Part shown: piece after piece, positions 47,589 to 60,429 of the stretch | Layout: each line of letters begins with the position of its first letter | How positions within the stretch are numbered: position 1 is the stretch's first letter | Source of the DNA: Brassica napus | Lineage: Eukaryota > Streptophyta > Magnoliopsida > Brassicales > Brassicaceae | Direction: 5' to 3' | Length of the DNA stretch: 64,000 nucleotides | Assembly: GCF_020379485.1 (NCBI RefSeq) | Contig: NC_063449.1 | Span: forward strand, 38,809,473-38,873,472 | Translations under genes and position numbers: made by a program | The notes under the pieces: model-generated | Told to the model about the DNA's origin: nothing | Seen by the model: the letters and a program-made list of their open reading frames with translations, nothing else | Databases searched by the model: none

Positions 47589-48561
47589 TTAGAGAGCCTT
47601 GAGGATATCATCAGCGCTGGAAACCGTGAACTCGCCACCGGATTCAACATTGGCCACAGTCACCTTGAGGTTATCGAGCAGCAGAGCGAATCTCCTTGAC
47701 CTAACACCAAGACCCTTGTCCTTGAGGTCAAGCTCGAGTCCAAGAAGCTGTGTGTATTCTCCTGAACCATCTGCCACAAACTTCACGTGCTTGTTCTCAG
47801 GGTATGTCTTTCCCCACGCCTTCATCACAAATGGATCGTTCACTGCAAGAAACCAATGACGTTAATAATATTAAACCAAACAGCTAATATATACTCCATC
47901 CCCATTTCACAGAGATAGACTTTTTAATATTTTTACACAGATTAAGAAAACACATTAAACTACCATAATAAATTTAATTTTCTATTTTCAATAACTTTTA
48001 AACAATAGTAATTCAATAAAGTCAATTAATTTTCTAAAAATTTACAATTTTTTTCATAAAAAACACAATTTGTGGAACAATTTTTTTTCTAAAAGATCTT
48101 ATCTTAATGGAACAAAGGTAGTATATATATATATATTTGTTTATATATACAACAATCTAATATTTGTTCATACGAAAGAATCAAACTGCATGGAAACAAA
48201 TCACAACGAAGAATATTTACCGCTGAAGCAAATGATCTCATCAACACCCTTTGATTTCAGCTCCTCGGCTTTCTCAATGAATCCAGGCACATGCTGCATG
48301 CTAAACAAGGAAAAAAACAAATAAAAAATATCAAATCAAATGTATTAATACGGCAGAAAAGTGAAAAAAAAACTAAATGAGCAACAAAGGAAAAGGAAAA
48401 GTTTACCTGCATGTGGGAGTGAAAGCACCGGGGACACCGAAGAGAATGACCTTCTTACCAGCGGCGAGAGTGTGAACGGAGGCGCTCTGAAGCTGATCAT
48501 TCTCATCAAAGAAGGAGATAGTTCCTTCTGGTACAACATCGCCGACAGCAATAGGAGCCAT
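47589..48561 (-). CDS. Type II peroxiredoxin (thioredoxin-dependent peroxidase, TPX1/TPX2-like)
   Basis: Three exons (48561-48407, 48300-48221, 47842-47589) give exactly 162 aa, the standard length of cytosolic plant PrxII. It reduces hydrogen peroxide and alkyl hydroperoxides using thioredoxin or glutaredoxin. The peroxidatic Cys is in [11 protein letters not shown] (Cys 51) and the resolving Cys in EIICFSVNDPF (about Cys 76). There is no targeting peptide, so it should be cytosolic. It lies next to GAD, as At1g65970/At1g65980 do in Arabidopsis; only one copy is present here. Intron 2 carries a Stowaway-like MITE. Confidence 0.96.
47894..48121. mobile_element. Stowaway-like MITE in peroxiredoxin intron 2
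   Basis: Diverged inverted ends (left CTCCATCCCCATTTCACAGA; right, read in reverse, CTACCTTTGTTCCATTAAGA) are bounded by TA on both sides. About 228 bp, AT-rich, non-coding. Confidence 0.55.
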
Positions 48562-49088
48562 GGAGGTGAGCAAAGGATTTAAACAAAAAGAAAGTGATGA
48601 GAAAATATGAAACGACTCTGAGTTGTTAGACTTGAGGCGAAATGTATTTATAGGGGTTTCGAACAAGGGTACCCTTCGAACAATGTAATCTTTTTTTTTT
48701 TTGAAACACTGTAATCTTGCTTTATGGTATTAAATATAAATCATTGACTAATTTTTAGGTAACTAATCGTGTTACTGATTGCCATTGAGTGATTTCAGTA
48801 ATTTTATTGGTTGCCATATGTTGACTCTAAAAATCTTGGCTAATTTCTGTAATTATTATGATTGCCATTCTGTTGACTCTACGAATCTTGGCTAATTATT
48901 AACAATAGTCAAACTACGTATATATTATTTCCAAAACTACATTGTAGTTTCCAAAATATAACGATTTTGTTTAAAAACACCGTGTTCAAAACGTGTTTTT
49001 GTCACCAACCTAGCTACCATCGAAACCATCCCGCTAAAAGTATCTGAAAATATATCTATTTCATGTGCGTGTTTTAAAAAAATAAAAG
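48562..49088. promoter_or_regulatory. Peroxiredoxin upstream region
   Basis: Contains the 5' leader and promoter of the leftward peroxiredoxin gene; TATTTATAG at about 48645-48653 on the plus strand reads as a TATA-like CTATAAATA on the minus strand, about 85 bp before the ATG. Further out, TTGACT-containing segments (TGTTGACTCTA) recur at about 48820 and 48870. Confidence 0.45.
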
Positions 49089-49102
49089 ATAAAGATGATT
49101 TT

Positions 49103-49345
49103 TTTTGATTAACCCGGGGTATCCCAGGTCCATGGAGAGGTTCAGACTAATCCTCAAGGGGAGGTGCAGCCCACGGATAGATCTTCTTTCTGGGTATTCA
49201 AATGGGCCCTAAAGCATAGACCCATATCCGTGTTAGGTGACCAGGATAATTGTGACTTAATTTCACGCAACAGGTGAATCGAACCTGAAACGTGTTGGCG
49301 TTTCAGTCCCGTCTCCTTACCACTCGACCACAGTCACCCGGTCAA
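49103..49345 (-). mobile_element. tRNA-derived SINE, about 243 bp, with 14-bp target duplication
   Basis: The minus strand begins near 49345 with a tRNA-like head. This has a box A region GTGGTCGAGTGGTAAGGAGA, an anticodon-arm-like part, and box B GGTTCGATTCACC at about 49276-49264. The body has no tRNA similarity and the end is A-rich near 49103. Direct copies ATAAAGATGATTTT flank it at 49089-49102 and 49346-49359. The head resembles tRNA-Ser, but it is not a functional tRNA gene because the 3' half is replaced by SINE body. Confidence 0.8.
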
Positions 49346-49359
49346 ATAAAGATGATTTT

Positions 49360-49974
49360 GGATAATTTCTTTAGTACTATGTACATTTTAAATCGTTTCT
49401 GTTTTGTATTTTAATTATATTTTTTTCATATTACATATAATTATTTATAGCAATGAAAGTTTCCAAAGTAATTAAAATGTAAGTAAAAGAAATGTGACCA
49501 CGACAAAAAAAAAAGTAAAAGAAATGTGAATACATTGAAAGAAAATCTATTTAAGCATTATTACGTAAATTAGTATTGGGCCAGACCCAAACAAATTGTA
49601 TATTGGGCCAAGGGTTTTAAAAATCGGTCAATCGCCTAGCTTGTGTACCAAAAACAGGCATGATCAGATCTAGACCGTCCAAAATAGGGGTTTCAAAAAA
49701 AAAAAAACTATCAAACCTCTCTGCTGTCACTTAATCTGTGTGTTTGCCTCTTGAAAAAACCCATCATAAACCCTTCTTCCTTCCTCGTTATCAACAGGTA
49801 CGATTCCAAAAGTTGCTACGTATTTGAGCCTGCTTCATAGAATGCTAATCTATCATTGTTTTTAATATATATTCATGGGTTTATTTTTCGGATAATATTG
49901 TAATTAATAGCTTAGATATTTTGATTCGGCATTGTTTGTTCACAGTCTCAATCGGATAAAACGATTCATCGAGA
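49360..49974 (+). promoter_or_regulatory. CSL4 upstream region
   Basis: AT-rich intergenic DNA, then the probable 5' leader with an intron (donor CAACAG|GTACGATT at about 49797, acceptor near 49945) before the ATG at 49975. A GGGCCA motif pair near 49579 and 49604 resembles site II/TCP-like elements common in promoters of RNA-metabolism genes. Confidence 0.4.
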
Positions 49975-51030
49975 ATGACGGAGATTGTAACGCCTGGAGA
50001 CGTGCTCGGTAATGCGGCTGATTTCAAAGCCGGGAAAGGAGCTTACGTCAACGACAACACCATCTACGCTTCCCTCACAGGATCTCGCCGGATTGTTTCT
50101 CCTCTTCCCGATTCTCTTGACCAGGTCTCTGCTTCTTTCACTGATTAGTGAAGTGAACTATAATAAATGCTCATTTTAATAGCTTCTTATTCTGCAGAGA
50201 GCTACTGTGGAAGTTACGGGTCACAAGGCGCACGGACTTATCCCCGAGCCTGGTTCTCTTGTCTTAGCTAGGGTCACTAAAGTCATGGCTCGTATGGCTT
50301 CTGTTGATATCTTGTGTGTTGGTTCAAAGGCAGTTCGTGAAAAATTTGCTGGCGTAATCAGGTCATTTATGGAGCTTCTTTTACTTTTTTTACTTGTATG
50401 CATCATCAGTCTAACTTGTGGTTGTGCGTCTTTACGCAGGCAACAAGATGTTAGAGAAACAGAGATTGACAAAGTTGAGATTCATCAGTCTTTCCGTCCT
50501 GGTGACATTGTTAGAGCTATGGTTGTATCCTTTTTGGCGCTGCTATGATTTTCTTATGCTGTTTCATGGGTTAAAGAGGAAATATATATTTAAGATTATG
50601 ACATCCATTTTTTTCTGTTTTCATTCGCACATTCTCTTTATGTTAGTGTATAGCATATGAAGTTGCCTTAACATGGACTTTTTTTTTAAAAAAAGCTGTC
50701 TCTAGGTGACTCACGGGCTTACTATCTGTCAACTGCTAAGAATGAGCTTGGTGTGGTCTCCGCTGAGAGTGCTGCAGGTAAACTGTATAACTGACCCTGT
50801 CACATTTTCTTGTCTTTTTTGTTATCCATCAAAGCGTAAAGTCATAGTTGTTATGGAAATAGAGTATGTTAAGATTCATGTACTTCTTTTGGTAGTCATG
50901 TGATATCATATGATGTTTGAGTAATGTGTTGATTGGTGCAGGTGAAACAATGGTTCCGATTAGTTGGACTGAGATGCAATGTCCTTTGTCTGGCCAAACC
51001 GAGCAGAGGAAAGTTGCCAAGGTTGGCTAA
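49975..51030 (+). CDS. CSL4: Exosome complex component CSL4
   Basis: Five exons (49975-50124, 50198-50361, 50440-50524, 50696-50777, 50942-51030) join in phase to 189 aa, the expected size. CSL4 is one of the three S1/KH cap proteins of the RNA exosome and helps guide RNA to the core for 3'-5' processing and decay. The N-terminal domain (VTPGDVLGNAADFKAGKGAY) is followed by the S1 fold (IPEPGSLVLARVTKVMARMA) and the C-terminal block (YYLSTAKNELGVVSAESAAG, then MVPISWTEMQCPLSGQTEQR). The best Arabidopsis match I recall is At5g38890, not a chromosome-1 gene, so this locus may reflect ancient segment duplication and differential loss. Confidence 0.93.
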
Positions 51031-51786
51031 TTGAATGACAAGACAGATAATCTGGCTTCTATCATAGTTTGATGTGTGAAAGTCTCTACAACAAGAAAGA
51101 ACATGTTAGATTATTACAGTGTTGAGCTCTCTTTTTTTGACATGCTTTAAATTAAAGACTGTTGTCTAGTTATCAAGTGAAGGGAAAAGTTTAAAGAGCA
51201 ACGTGCCCTTGTTCCTAAACTCAAAAGACATTTTTAATGAAAGGATTAAGAGAGAATGAATTTGAATGTGAGCCCTTTTGTTTCTTTTACACTGCATTGA
51301 TACTTGGGGACGACGATTGGCTAACTTAGCACCATATATGCTTCTAAGCTCGAAAATGTAACTGATATAGAAAGATCTCAATGGTGCCAACTGCCAAGCG
51401 ACCCTTCTACGTTACCTTCTGCTTTGGCTGAACTAATACACTCTGTTCTTGATTAAACTTTTCAATTTCACTTTGCAAGTTAGTGTTTAGATCTCTGGCG
51501 ACAAGTTGCTTTCTCCATAGTTAGCGTCTCTCAGCACGTTTCAATTTCACTTGTCGCAAACACACACTGAAGTTAGCGTCTCTCAGCACGTTCAAAAATC
51601 AAACTTTCAAACAAAGTATTATGGCCATAAAAAGTTTCAGACAGATAAGTAGCTAAAACAAAAACTGTTGAGCTTACATCAATCAGCTCACATTCAGAAC
51701 AAAATTTTGACAAAACTAAAGAGCAAGTAAAATAAAACACCAAGAACCATATCAAACCCAATCCTTGAGCGTCTGGTAAAGGAAAA
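51031..51786. other. Convergent intergenic region between CSL4 and NMD3; short direct repeat
   Basis: No gene. Contains 3' UTR sequence of both converging genes and a 22-bp direct repeat (AGTTAGCGTCTCTCAGCACG, then TT) at about 51519 and 51572. Confidence 0.55.
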
Positions 51787-53340
51787 CTACTCATCCATGT
51801 CCTCTTCATCATCGCCTTCTTCTTCCTCTTCACTAAGCTCAAGCTCAGCAAGCAACTCTTCAATCGGCACAGTAGGCGCACCTTCTCCATCCGTCATCGA
51901 AGCAGTCTCAGACTCTTGATAATCCTTGTTCTTGTACAAGGATATGTTAAACCTCAGCTCAGGGTTCTCTTCAAGATCCCTCAAAAACTCTTCATACTCA
52001 TTCTCCATCTTCTCCGGATCAACTCTCGCTCCTCTCGACTCATCCATCTCCATCGGAAGCTTCTTGGTCGTAAACGCACGTGGCTTCCCCTTCTTCCTCT
52101 CCCTCTGCTCGTCATAGCATTTCTTGATCAGAATCGCTTCAGGAAGCCCGTTCTTCACACTCAAACGATACTTCTCCATCTCATCATCGTTCACATTCGC
52201 GCTGTAGATGTCATACCCTAAAGCTTGGTCTCCTGACTTTAGGATATGTCCTAGATGAGTCTGGACATAAAACATCTTCCCAATGTCTGACTCACGCGCG
52301 ATTTGGACATAGGAGAGAGCGTACTTTTGGCCTCCAACAGTCGCTTCGCCAACAGGCGCCTCCACGTCAAACACAAAGTACTTCACAAGCTGCCTGCTGG
52401 TCAACGCAGATCGAAACCCGGATCGAAAGTACTGCCTCGCGTCCAAAAACGCACACCTCAAGGTCCTAGGATCAAGGATAGTGATGTTATCAGAAACCTT
52501 CGTGCACACAACGAGCGGACCAAGGTTTCCCAACCCGCTAGCGACTTTAGAAGGCAAGCAGATGAGATCCTCACGGCAGATGGGACAGATCTTAACAGAG
52601 TAAGTGTACTTGTAGTTATACAAACTGCTCTTAACATCATGAGAGACTAACTGCTGGTCTTGACGATACTCAATAGGAACAACTTTCCTCAAAAACTCAA
52701 TAAAGCTATTAGCATGACTCTTATTCCCAAAGAAGAAATCAATCCCCTGATCAACCTGCTGGATCCTAATAGCTCGAGAGGCGGCGTCGTGCCTGAGAAT
52801 CAACTGCTCGAGGTAAAAGAACGTCCTCCTGTGAGAGACATGCTGCCTAAGCTGCACAGAAGCAACCCACTGATCAGGGTTAGCCTGAAACCTCGAGCAA
52901 GACTCGCAGAGATTATCCCTAACGGTGTACTCGACGGGGTAAGACTGCTCGAGCACTGCGCCGTTGAGGACCTCGGCTTGAACCGTGAGCTTGACTTTGA
53001 TACGTTTGGAGTGGGGCTCGGTCCAGACGAACTCGGCGTTCTTGAGCTTGACTTTGTTGAGGTTCTTGAGGCGTTTGATGCAGAAGGTGAGGAGCTCTTT
53101 GGACTCCCACTGGGCTTTGATCCAGGTCTTGGGGGGCTGGAGGTAGCAGCCGCACTCGGGGCAGTAGAAGATTTGGATGCTCTTCTGGAGGCCTTCGGTG
53201 ATGTCCACTTCCGAGCGGAGGCAGTTGACGCACATGTTGGCTGCGTTCGGGGGCATCGGGACGCCGCACTTGCAGCAGAGGACGCTTCCTATGGTTTGCT
53301 GGACCTTGAACATCCCTGTGTCTTGCTCCATTGCTGACAT
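51787..53340 (-). CDS. NMD3: 60S ribosomal export protein NMD3
   Basis: A single uninterrupted frame of 517 aa, the usual length of NMD3. It acts as the adaptor linking pre-60S ribosomal subunits to the CRM1/exportin-1 pathway. The N-terminal zinc-binding domain has four CxxC motifs (CCKCGVPMP, MCVNCLRSE, YCPECGCYL and a later CESCSRF). The central eIF5A/RNA-binding-like part follows (NAEFVWTEPHSKRIKVKLTV). The C-terminus is acidic and Ser/Leu-rich (ELLAELELSEEEEEGDDEED), the region that holds the leucine-rich export signal in other eukaryotes. The coding region is intronless, as in Arabidopsis At2g03820; the 5' leader (53341-53640) probably contains an intron. Confidence 0.96.
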   Translation of the reverse strand: MSAMEQDTGMFKVQQTIGSVLCCKCGVPMPPNAANMCVNCLRSEVDITEGLQKSIQIFYCPECGCYLQPPKTWIKAQWESKELLTFCIKRLKNLNKVKLKNAEFVWTEPHSKRIKVKLTVQAEVLNGAVLEQSYPVEYTVRDNLCESCSRFQANPDQWVASVQLRQHVSHRRTFFYLEQLILRHDAASRAIRIQQVDQGIDFFFGNKSHANSFIEFLRKVVPIEYRQDQQLVSHDVKSSLYNYKYTYSVKICPICREDLICLPSKVASGLGNLGPLVVCTKVSDNITILDPRTLRCAFLDARQYFRSGFRSALTSRQLVKYFVFDVEAPVGEATVGGQKYALSYVQIARESDIGKMFYVQTHLGHILKSGDQALGYDIYSANVNDDEMEKYRLSVKNGLPEAILIKKCYDEQRERKKGKPRAFTTKKLPMEMDESRGARVDPEKMENEYEEFLRDLEENPELRFNISLYKNKDYQESETASMTDGEGAPTVPIEELLAELELSEEEEEGDDEEDMDE

Positions 53341-54791
53341 CTGGAATCAACATGAAGCACAGATAATGGAATTAAACACCAGTGGATGATGAAATCAATA
53401 TAAGAAGGAAGCTACCTCGAAATCAATAATACGAGACCATTTTCAGATATATATTGCCTTCGAAATTAGGGTTTTTACATCGGAGCGATTGATTCGACGC
53501 GAGGAAAAAAAAGATTACGGCTAGTAGCAATCAAATCATGATGGTTATAGGTTAAACGATGACAAAGAAAGGCGGAGAAGGATAAAAATCATGCTTACCT
53601 GAGCTGGTTTGAGAAAGAGAGAAGGCGGCGGGATGCAGAATGAGAGGAGGAAGAAAATGAAGCAAAATAAAATAAAAAAGGAGGTGAAGGCTTTTTATTG
53701 CGCTGGTAAAAGGCGTCCTTAGGGTTGGGAAAAACAGAACCAAAATTGGAAAAATGAGACATTTTTTATCTGGATTTGTCTCAATAGGACTTGTAAAAGA
53801 ATATTTAGTTAACTAAGATTTATATTTCTTTTAATACCATTATATCTTTCAATTAATTTAATTAATTTTAATATTTCATAATTGATTTAAGTTTTTATTG
53901 AAAAAGAAAAAAAAGGTAAAAATAGAAAAAAAAAGAAATAAAACAAGTCATTTTACCCTAATTTTTTTTCACTTTACTGCTCTTCTCCACCGTACCTTCA
54001 ACATGTATCAATGGCAATTTAGAGTGAGTGAAGAATACTAGTTTCTTCCTCGGAAATCATTAATTTTTTCGTCTCTAATCTCGTTTTCATCTTTCTCTGT
54101 TCTCAGACACGAATAAACGAATTGGATATTTGTTCCTTCTCTATGGTTTCGTCGGACTGGCTTCTTATTTCTCTACGAGTTTCGTCGGAGTACCTTCGCA
54201 CTATATCATCAATTTCATCAAAATCTCACGTTTCTAAATACTAGGTTTGCGATTACTTCTTTTGATTCTCTTAACCCTAGATCATCGTCGTTGATCTTTT
54301 TTTCCTCCCCTTGTGTTCTATCTCGGTTTGTTATCTTTCGAAATCTTTTCTGTGGATCCATGTGTTTTTTGTTCCATTTGGTGCTTCTATATTACTCATG
54401 TATCGTAATGTTTCGCAGATGCACAGTTTATGTGAAAGATGTTGAATCGTTAGATGAATTGGCTATGTTTGATCGATAGCATCTCTGATCTGCTTGGTTG
54501 TTGGGCTTTGGTTCTTCTAATAACATCTTAACTTAGATTCTGACTGCATTATCGATATTTTTATGATTAGGTTTCTTCAGGTGGCGTATCATCGGCAGAA
54601 TAACGTGCATGAGTCTTTTTTTTTAAATAGTCAGTTTATATCTTTTGTTTATTACTCCCATAAATAATATTTTTCTATGAATCTTTGTCGTGTAGTGCCT
54701 GTGATGTTAAACATGTAATATATTACTGAAATTTTAAATCTTGATGACACTTTGACTGTTTTGTAGCTAGAAGCAGTGAGTACAGTTCAAG
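53341..54791. promoter_or_regulatory. Divergent promoter region between NMD3 and the E2 locus
   Basis: NMD3 leader sequence occupies roughly 53341-53700 and the rightward E2 leader roughly 53960-54791. A likely 5'-UTR intron ends at TTTTGTAG near 54767. Between them is an AT-rich segment (53750-53960). The 5' leader organisation resembles that of functional UBC8/UBC28-type genes, although the downstream coding region is broken. Confidence 0.45.
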
Positions 54792-55461
<670 letters not shown>

Positions 55462-56324
55462 ATGATGATTGTCAATAATAATCGCACCAGTACATTGCGC
55501 ATTTTCTAAGAATATGAGAAATAAGATTGAAAAAAAATTGAGTGTGGCGTTTGCTTGGTTGCTTTATTAGTTCTATCATCTTAATCCGTGTGTTGGGTGG
55601 TGTACATGAGCTTTATATTGAGACATTTTGAGAGTGCTTTAAAGCCAATAATTGGCTATTATGATTATGATGAGTCGCTCTCTCTCTTGATAGTGTCGAA
55701 TGAAGAATATAAGTCTTGACAGGTAATGTATTCAAGAAGTTAGCAGCTTATTTGTCCCTTTTCAAACTGAAAAAGATGGAAAAATGGAAACAGAAAATAT
55801 TGAGTTCGGTGTTAAGCCACCAGTGAATTCTGCAACTTTTAGCCACAAAAAATCTTAAGAATTTACTCTTACTTGTCGATCATTGCTGATAATAACGGGA
55901 AGATTCCCTCTTTGATTTACCATCTTATAACTGAACTCGACATTAACGACATTATGGTTCACCCACATAATCTTCACACACCATGATCGTGAGCTGCTCC
56001 AGCAGAGTAGTAGTTTCTAATGTTACCACTCGATCACACCTTTCTTTGTCTACCACAAAACTCCACTCTTCACTGCAACTAGACATCCATTCACCAGATT
56101 TGACATAGATTAGAACCATGTTGTATTGATAGAGAGAAGAGATGATTATGTGGATGAAGAAGAAATAAACACAAAGAACGAAGAGGAAAATAACGTGGGA
56201 GTGGGAGGAGGAGAAAAACGTGGGAGAAATATTATTCGAGAGATTAATGGTAGATTTAGTTTAGATTTAGGAAACATCTTTAAACTACCACTTTTAAAAA
56301 GTACACTCAATTAAAAATAAACTA
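55462..56324. other. Intergenic, 3' of the E2 pseudogene
   Basis: E2-like 3' UTR sequence, then DNA with no gene. A 62-codon open frame at 56126-56314 is Glu/Asn-rich from a purine-rich tract and is not supported. Confidence 0.45.
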
Positions 56325-59290
56325 ACATTTGGATTAGATTTTAGTGATTATTGTTGAAAATTGCTCAAAATACCACAAATTTACTATCAATTTTTAAAAA
56401 TACACTGAATCAAAAATGGAAAATTGCCACAAATACCACATTCATAGTACCAATTTTCATGTTTACACTAACCACTTTTATCCGCACTTTTAACGAAGGG
56501 TAAAAGACACTTATACCCCTAGGATTAACTAATCTAGACTTAAGGTTTAGAGTTGACGGGTGAGGTAGGGTTTTTGGAATTTGAAATTTAGGATTCTAAT
56601 AAATATATAAATAAATACTTAAAAAATATATATATTTCTTAAAAATAGTTTCAAACATTATTTTCGATTTTCAAAAATAATTTTTGAAAATAAATAAATA
56701 AAATTTCTAAAACAATTTTTTTTTAAAATTGTAAAAAAGTTCAAACTTGAAAAAGTATAATTCGAAAACATAAAAAAATTAATTTTTTAATTTTTAAATT
56801 TATTTAAATAATGATTTAATATATATATATATAACAAGGGTATAAGAGTCTTTTGCCACTTAATGAAGAATATATTTTTGAAAATGCCTCTTTAGTGGTG
56901 GTAAAGATGAAAAGTGATACCATGAAAATGGTAAACATAAAATTTCTCCCTCAAAAATACCCTAACATTTAAGTTTAGGGTTTAGTGATTATTATTTAGG
57001 GTTTAGTATTTAGGAGGTGATGTTGAGTTTGTAAACTTTAATAAATTATTCTTAAACATTTATAAGTGATTTATGAGGGTTAATTAATTTTTCATATTTA
57101 AGGTATTTATAAGAATGGTTATTCGTTTAGGGTAAATTTAAAAAGTAGTATCAAATTTGTGATAAGATTAAAATTGAAAAAAATACTTGAAATAACATAA
57201 GTTGGCTACCATTTTCCAATATTACAATCTATAAAAAAAACTCTAACATTTGAGTTTAGGGTTTTGTGATTATTGTTTAGAGTTGAGTATTTTAGAGATG
57301 ATGTTAGGCTTATACACTCTTACAAATGTCTAATAAATTATTTTTAAAAAATTATAAATGATTTAGGATGGTTAGTTTAGTCTCTGAGAAATTGCTTAAA
57401 ATACCATAAGATAGGAGAAATTTTCATGTTTACCACATTATGGGTACTATTATTCATGTTTACTTTCACTAAATGAACATTTTTACAAATATCTTCTTTA
57501 TTAAGTGGCGAAAGACTTTTATACACTTGGTTTATATATATAATAAATAATTATTTAAATAAATAAAAAATAGAAAAAATAACAATTTTCGAATTATACA
57601 TATTCAAATTCGAAATTTTTATAAAATAAATTCCTGAATTTTTTAGAATTTGTTTTTTTCATATTTTCTTTTTGAAACTATTTTTAAAAAATCTTAAGTA
57701 TTTATTTTTATACTCCCTCCATTCCTAAAAGATATATGTTTTAAAATTTTCACACTTTTTAATAAAACATATTAAAATTTAGCTATAAATGCATAGTTTT
57801 TTGTAATTTTATATTTCCTATATTTTTAAACCATTAAGATTTTAAGAAATGCAATTAATGTTCTTGAACTTCACAATTTCTCATTATTAGTTGTTAAAAA
57901 TTGCATTAGAAATATAAAATATGTATCTTTTTGAAACAAAAAATTTCTCTAGAATATGGATTTTTTAGGAACGGAGGGAGTATTTATTAAAATCTTAAAT
58001 TCTACATTCCAAAACCCTACGACACCTTTCAAATCTAAACCCTAAGTCTATATTAGTTAACCCTAGGGTTAAAAGTGTTTTTTTATCTATTTAAAAGTGA
58101 GAGTAAAAGTGGTTAATGTAAACATGAAAAATGATATTAGGAATGTGATATTTTTGGCAATTTCTCATAAGTTAGCTACCATTTTTCAAAAATACATTCA
58201 ATCAAACATATTTTAACATTTAAGTTTTAGGTTTGGTAGTTTCTTTTTTTCATTACTAATTTAAGGTATTTATGAAAACAAATATCTTTTAAAGTTAAAT
58301 TTAAAAAGTATTATAAAATTTGTGGTAAAAAGCTAAAATTCTATATTATTGTTTAGGATTTAGTATTTAAGTTATGAAGTTGGGTTTATAAACTTTTATA
58401 AATATTTTATAAATTATTCGTAATCGTTTTGTAAATGATTAAGAAATGTTAATTTAGTTTTTTTATCACAAATTTAAGGTAATTGTGAAAATGATTATCT
58501 TTTAAAAGTAAGTTTGAATATGGTATAAATTTCTGGTAAAACTGAAATTCTCCCAAATAACAAAGGTAAAATCTTCTAAATAGTTTTTATTTTAGTTTTT
58601 GTTTCTTTAGCAGTTTTCAAATGTTAAACTGACCAAATTAATTTTTATTAAAGGGTGAAAGACAATTATATTTCTATTTATTATTTTATTTTATTATTTA
58701 TTAAATATATGAAAATAAATTAATATTAAAATTTAGAAAAAATATAAAATAGTTTGTGTTTTAAATTTGTTTTTTTTTTGGGAAACCTTCTCAAATATGT
58801 ATGATAATTCCTGAATTTGTAAATTCACGAATACCTTTATCAACTTGTAATTAGATTTCTTTAACGTAACTTGTATTTATATTTAGAAAAATCTTTTTAA
58901 ATATGTATGACGTCTTCGTGAATTTGATTTGTATGCATGTTTAAATATTTATAATTTCATTATAAAATAAAAAATCGATTGAAATACCATAAGTTCGCTA
59001 TCACTTTTCCAAAATATACTCAATCAAAAATATATTAACAATTGGGTTTAGAGTTTAGTTATTATTGTTTAGAGTTTAGTATTTAGGGAGTAGAATTGGG
59101 TTTTGAAGTAAATTATTCTTACTTGTTTATAAATGACTTAGGAGTTTACTTGTTTACTCCTAGGAGAGTTAATTTAGTTTTTTTTTTATCAGAAACTTAA
59201 GATATTTATGAAATGGTTATCCTTTAAGAGTGAATTTGAAAAGTGGTATTAAATTTGTGGTAAAATCTAAATTTCCCTTATAAAATTTAG
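56325..59290. repeat. Cluster of diverged AT-rich repeats with nested inverted-repeat MITEs
   Basis: A unit with blocks ATACCATAAGTT(C/G)GCTA, AAATACACTCAATCAAA, TTTAGGGTTTAGTGATTATT and GTGGTAAAA(T)CTAAA-like recurs near 56330, 56960, 57190, 58170, 58540 (partial) and 58970. Two non-autonomous elements interrupt these: about 56415-56965 and about 57390-58172. Their ends share CATGTTTAC(A/C), ACCACTTTTA and AGTGGCAAAAGACT-type motifs in inverted orientation. For example, 56415-56580 matches the reverse complement of 58015-58175 over about 160 bp. There is no coding capacity. Confidence 0.6.
57713..57980. mobile_element. Stowaway-like MITE, 268 bp, nested in the repeat cluster
   Basis: The ends are CTCCCTCCATTCCTAAAAGA and the inverted TTTTTTAGGAACGGAGGGAG, bounded by TA at 57711-57712 and 57981-57982. 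Internal sequence is AT-rich and non-coding. Confidence 0.8.
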
Positions 59291-60429
59291 ATGTCAAATT
59301 CATCGTCAAGGCTTTCTTAACACTTTAATAAAATATTAAACATACTAAAAATATTTTACTAATATACATATAATTCAAGTTTAGTAAGGTGTGAAGGTCT
59401 TTAAATACACATTTGAAAATATATTTTAAATACACAAATCTTAAAGTTTTTATAGATTTTATGAAAATATTATGCATATTTACCAATATTTTTATAAATT
59501 TTTAAACATATTATATTTATTCAGTAATATTTTCCTAAATATGCTTATAACCTAAATATGCTTATAACTTAAATTTAGGAAAACATCATACACAGATAGG
59601 TCTTATATTTGAGATTTTTAAAGCCAATTTGTTTTCTCAAATATTTTTGAAAAAGTCAAAAAAAAAATTAAATATTTATTTATTATTATATTTGTAAGAA
59701 ATGATATAATTATCATATAACCTTTAATGAAGCCTAATTGGTTGTTTTATTTTTATGGACTAGTTTGGAAAGAAAAACATATTTTAAGCTATTTGAGACC
59801 ATTTCCTGGCAACAGACGTACAAAAAAATAAATTAAAACTTATATATATTTTGCTCAAAAAAAAATTATATATATTATATATTATTTTGTAAAGTGGAAT
59901 TCGATAGAATCCGATCGATCTCAAAGTTCATTCAAAAATATGGTACAAAATTTCATTAATGTTAAATAAACATAAGACTATTATATTATATAAACTTTTT
60001 TATTTGGGTTGATAAGTTAATTATATTTATTTCTTTGTTATATAATGCAATTTCCCTTTTCTCTTTTTTAGTAACCGTAAGAATGCACAGTCGGTTGCTT
60101 TCGCAATGTATGTGGAAGAAAAGAATAAAGAATATGTGTTTGTCTGTCTAACCTTTCTTTCGGGCTATTCTTTCAGAAGAAAAGTTATTAAAAATGTTAA
60201 ATGGAGGAACGAATAGAATCATGGCATTAGTACTTAACGTATGAAATCTAACATGTATCACAGCAATTTAAGAATTAAAAAAACAATTTAAGAATCATTG
60301 CAATAAACATTACCGACACCTATAAATAGCATATTAGTTTATCAAATGTACATTATATTCTACTTTCTCAAACAATTGATCCATTATAACTTCATAACCA
60401 CCCTTCCCCGTATCAAACTGGTTCTAACC
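59291..60429. promoter_or_regulatory. AT-rich region upstream of the DC1-domain gene
   Basis: No exon or clear repeat. A TATA-like CTATAAATAG at 60321-60330 lies about 100 bp upstream of the ATG at 60430 and is a good core promoter candidate. Confidence 0.5.

Noticed and set aside
49260..49335. tRNA-Ser gene candidate on the minus strand
   Set aside because: Box A and box B are present but the 3' acceptor half is replaced by SINE body, and the unit has an A-rich end with direct flanking repeats, so it is a SINE.
52660..53337. 225-codon plus-strand frame
   Set aside because: It is the antisense shadow of the highly conserved NMD3 coding sequence.
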